Shown: positions 5,535-6,624 of the stretch, one piece after another
Layout: every line of letters starts with the position of its first letter
How positions within the stretch are numbered: position 1 is the first letter of the stretch
NCBI GenBank assembly: GCA_021801545.1
Contig: JAJYXX010000327.1
Coordinates: 1-6,624 of the forward strand
Reading direction: 5' to 3'
Origin: Chloroflexota bacterium
Lineage (GTDB): Bacteria; Chloroflexota; Limnocylindria; Limnocylindrales; CSP1-4
Length of the DNA stretch: 6,624 nucleotides
The notes under the pieces: model-generated
What the model saw: only the letters and a program-made list of their open reading frames with translations
What the model was told of the DNA's origin: nothing
The model's database searches: none
Position numbers and translations under genes: made by a program

Positions 5535-5572
5535 CGGACGAATCTGGGGCATTCGGACGAATCTGGGGCATT
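5535..5572. repeat. Perfect tandem repeat, two copies of 19 bp
   Basis: CGGACGAATCTGGGGCATT occurs at 5535-5553 and again, without mismatch or spacer, at 5554-5572. It lies in the 135-nt gap between mec and the protease gene. The second copy ends inside the putative -35 box of the protease promoter, so the pair would occupy roughly -70 to -33 relative to transcription start. Two same-facing regulator sites would fit. Left-over repeated end sequence of an insertion element is the main alternative. No further copy is visible in the window. Confidence 0.85.
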
Positions 5573-5599
5573 GTCGTGGAGGGTTGCGGGTATTAGAAT
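5571..5599 (+). promoter_or_regulatory. Candidate sigma70-type promoter for the subtilase gene
   Basis: TTGTCG (5571-5576) and TAGAAT (5594-5599) are separated by 17 nt, close to consensus. Transcription would start near 5606, leaving a leader of about 55 nt. The first two bases of the -35 box are the last two of the 19-bp tandem repeat. Confidence 0.5.
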
Positions 5600-5659
5600 C
5601 GGGCTCACCTGGGTGACTGCCGCGAGGGTGTCGGCGATGATCACAGGACGGAGGGACAG

Positions 5660-6624
5660 ATGACGACGATGCGCTTGCGGCCGCTGCTTGTCCTGGCGGC
5701 TGCGGTCAGCCTGATCGTTCCTGCGGCCGCCCTGGCTGCCGCGCCGCGAGCGGGCCAGTTTATCGTCGTGCTCGCGGACAGCGTTGCCGATCCGGCGGCA
5801 GTCGCCAGCGAGCATGGCCGTCGCTTCGAGATGCAACCGAGTTATGTCTACACGGCTGCGATCAAAGGGTATGCGGCTACCCTCTCGGTCAACCAGATCG
5901 CCCAGCTGCGGGCGGACCCGCGGGTCGTGTTCATCTCCGAGGACCGTCCGGTCGAGGCCGTTGCCCAGACGCTGCCGACCGGCGTCGACCGGATCGAGGG
6001 CGACGCGAGCAGCACGCTCGCCGGCAACGGCTCCGGCAGCGTCAACACGGCGGTGGCGATCATCGACACCGGCTCGGGCCCCCACAAAGACCTGAACGTC
6101 GTCGGCGGCAAGAACTGCTCGACCGGCAAGAGCTACAACGACGGCAACGGCCATGGCACCCACGTGGCCGGGACGGTCGCGGCGAAGGACAACGCCGACG
6201 GCGTCGTCGGGGTCGCTCCGGGCGCTCCGATCTACTCCGTCCGCGTCCTGAACAATGCCGGTTCCGGGACGTGGTCGAGCGTGATCTGCGGGATCGACTG
6301 GGTGACCGCGAACGCCGCGGTGCTCAACATCAAGGTCGCCAACATGAGCCTCGGCGGGAGCGGCTCGGACGACGGGAACTGCGGCAACACGAACGCGGAC
6401 GCGATGCACAAGGCGATCTGCAAGTCAGTCACGGCGGGCGTCACGTACGTCGTCGCGGCCGGCAACAGCAACGTGAACTTCTCCGGGTTCGTGCCGGCCG
6501 CCTACGACGAGGTCCTGACCGTCACCGCGATGGCCGATTTCAACGGCCAGCCCGGCGGCGGTGCGGCGGCGACCTGCCGCTCCGACGTCGACGAGACGGC
6601 CGCTGACTTCAGCAACTGGACGAC
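5660..6624 (+). CDS. Secreted subtilisin-family serine protease (S8), 3' end outside window
   Basis: The first 321 residues of an exported protease. A Sec signal peptide (about 1-27) has basic RLRP, a hydrophobic core and a likely cut at ALA-AAP. An inhibitor-I9-type propeptide follows (about 32-100: FIVVLADSV, then YAATLSVNQIAQLRADPRVVFISEDRPV). The catalytic domain starts near 105 and shows AIIDTG with Asp136, GHGTHVAGTVAA with His165, and VVAAGNS with the oxyanion Asn269. The catalytic Ser motif (GTSxA) would lie beyond the edge. APGAPIYSVRVL and VANMSLGG are typical of the proteinase K/subtilisin group. Five cysteines are visible in the catalytic domain (153, 210, 241, 254, 306), so disulfides are plausible in an exported enzyme. 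ATG 5660 follows GGAGGG at 5650-5655; ATG 5669 is also possible. It has its own promoter and appears unrelated to the cysteine operon. Activity cannot be confirmed without the Ser region. Confidence 0.93.
   Translation, partial: MTTMRLRPLLVLAAAVSLIVPAAALAAAPRAGQFIVVLADSVADPAAVASEHGRRFEMQPSYVYTAAIKGYAATLSVNQIAQLRADPRVVFISEDRPVEAVAQTLPTGVDRIEGDASSTLAGNGSGSVNTAVAIIDTGSGPHKDLNVVGGKNCSTGKSYNDGNGHGTHVAGTVAAKDNADGVVGVAPGAPIYSVRVLNNAGSGTWSSVICGIDWVTANAAVLNIKVANMSLGGSGSDDGNCGNTNADAMHKAICKSVTAGVTYVVAAGNSNVNFSGFVPAAYDEVLTVTAMADFNGQPGGGAAATCRSDVDETAADFSNWT

Noticed and set aside
3963..5552. A 529-codon minus-strand open frame across cysM and mec
   Set aside because: Its product is Arg/Gly/Asp-rich shadow sequence opposite genes with clear catalytic motifs; no recognisable domain.
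4715..6409. A 564-codon minus-strand open frame
   Set aside because: It runs antisense through cysM, mec, an intergenic repeat and the subtilase; its composition is that expected from the reverse of GC-biased codons.
1..6624. CRISPR array, tRNA, rRNA or riboswitch
   Set aside because: I found no spaced repeat series, cloverleaf-like sequence or familiar riboswitch core; the only tandem repeat is the two-copy 19-mer at 5535-5572.

Overview
The window is a GC-rich bacterial chromosome segment dominated by sulfur metabolism. Its genes have strongly G/C-biased third codon positions, frequent GTG starts and 4-nt stop/start overlaps. A SufS/SufU pair together with a CysO-CysM-Mec cysteine pathway is best known from Actinobacteria and also fits GC-rich Chloroflexota. 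The sequence alone does not decide between these phyla.

Layout. (1) 3-587 (+) is the C-terminal half of a SufS-type cysteine desulfurase, cut by the window edge. (2) 588-1908 is a low-quality, visibly less GC-rich interruption. It holds a complete minus-strand lipoprotein gene (594-1124), the truncated start of a secreted beta-propeller-like gene (1192-1443, minus), and a frameshifted relic of a second sufS around its PLP-lysine motif (about 1585-1720, plus). At its right edge a sigma70-like promoter (1827-1856) is followed by a dyad (1861-1881) over the expected transcription start. (3) 1909-2427 is sufU. (4) 2428-2557 is a spacer with a perfect 18-bp palindrome. (5) 2558-5524 is a tight four-gene operon: a rhodanese-ThiF sulfurtransferase/adenylyltransferase (MoeZ-like), a small sulfur-carrier protein ending in Gly-Gly (CysO-like), a CysM-like cysteine synthase, and a JAMM metallopeptidase (Mec-like). 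(6) 5525-5659 is a spacer with a perfect 19-bp tandem repeat abutting a good promoter. (7) 5660 to the window end is a secreted subtilisin-family protease, cut by the edge.

How the genes work together. By analogy with Mycobacterium tuberculosis, the ThiF domain adenylates the carrier's C-terminal glycine and sulfur is loaded as a thiocarboxylate. The CysM-like enzyme joins that sulfur to an activated serine (O-phosphoserine in the known case), and the JAMM peptidase releases cysteine from the carrier. Unlike M. tuberculosis, the activating enzyme is in the same operon here. SufS and SufU take sulfur out of cysteine for Fe-S clusters, so the locus combines making cysteine with spending it. The most notable observations are the sufS relic left beside sufU, the three candidate regulatory sites, and the domain order of the MoeZ-like protein.
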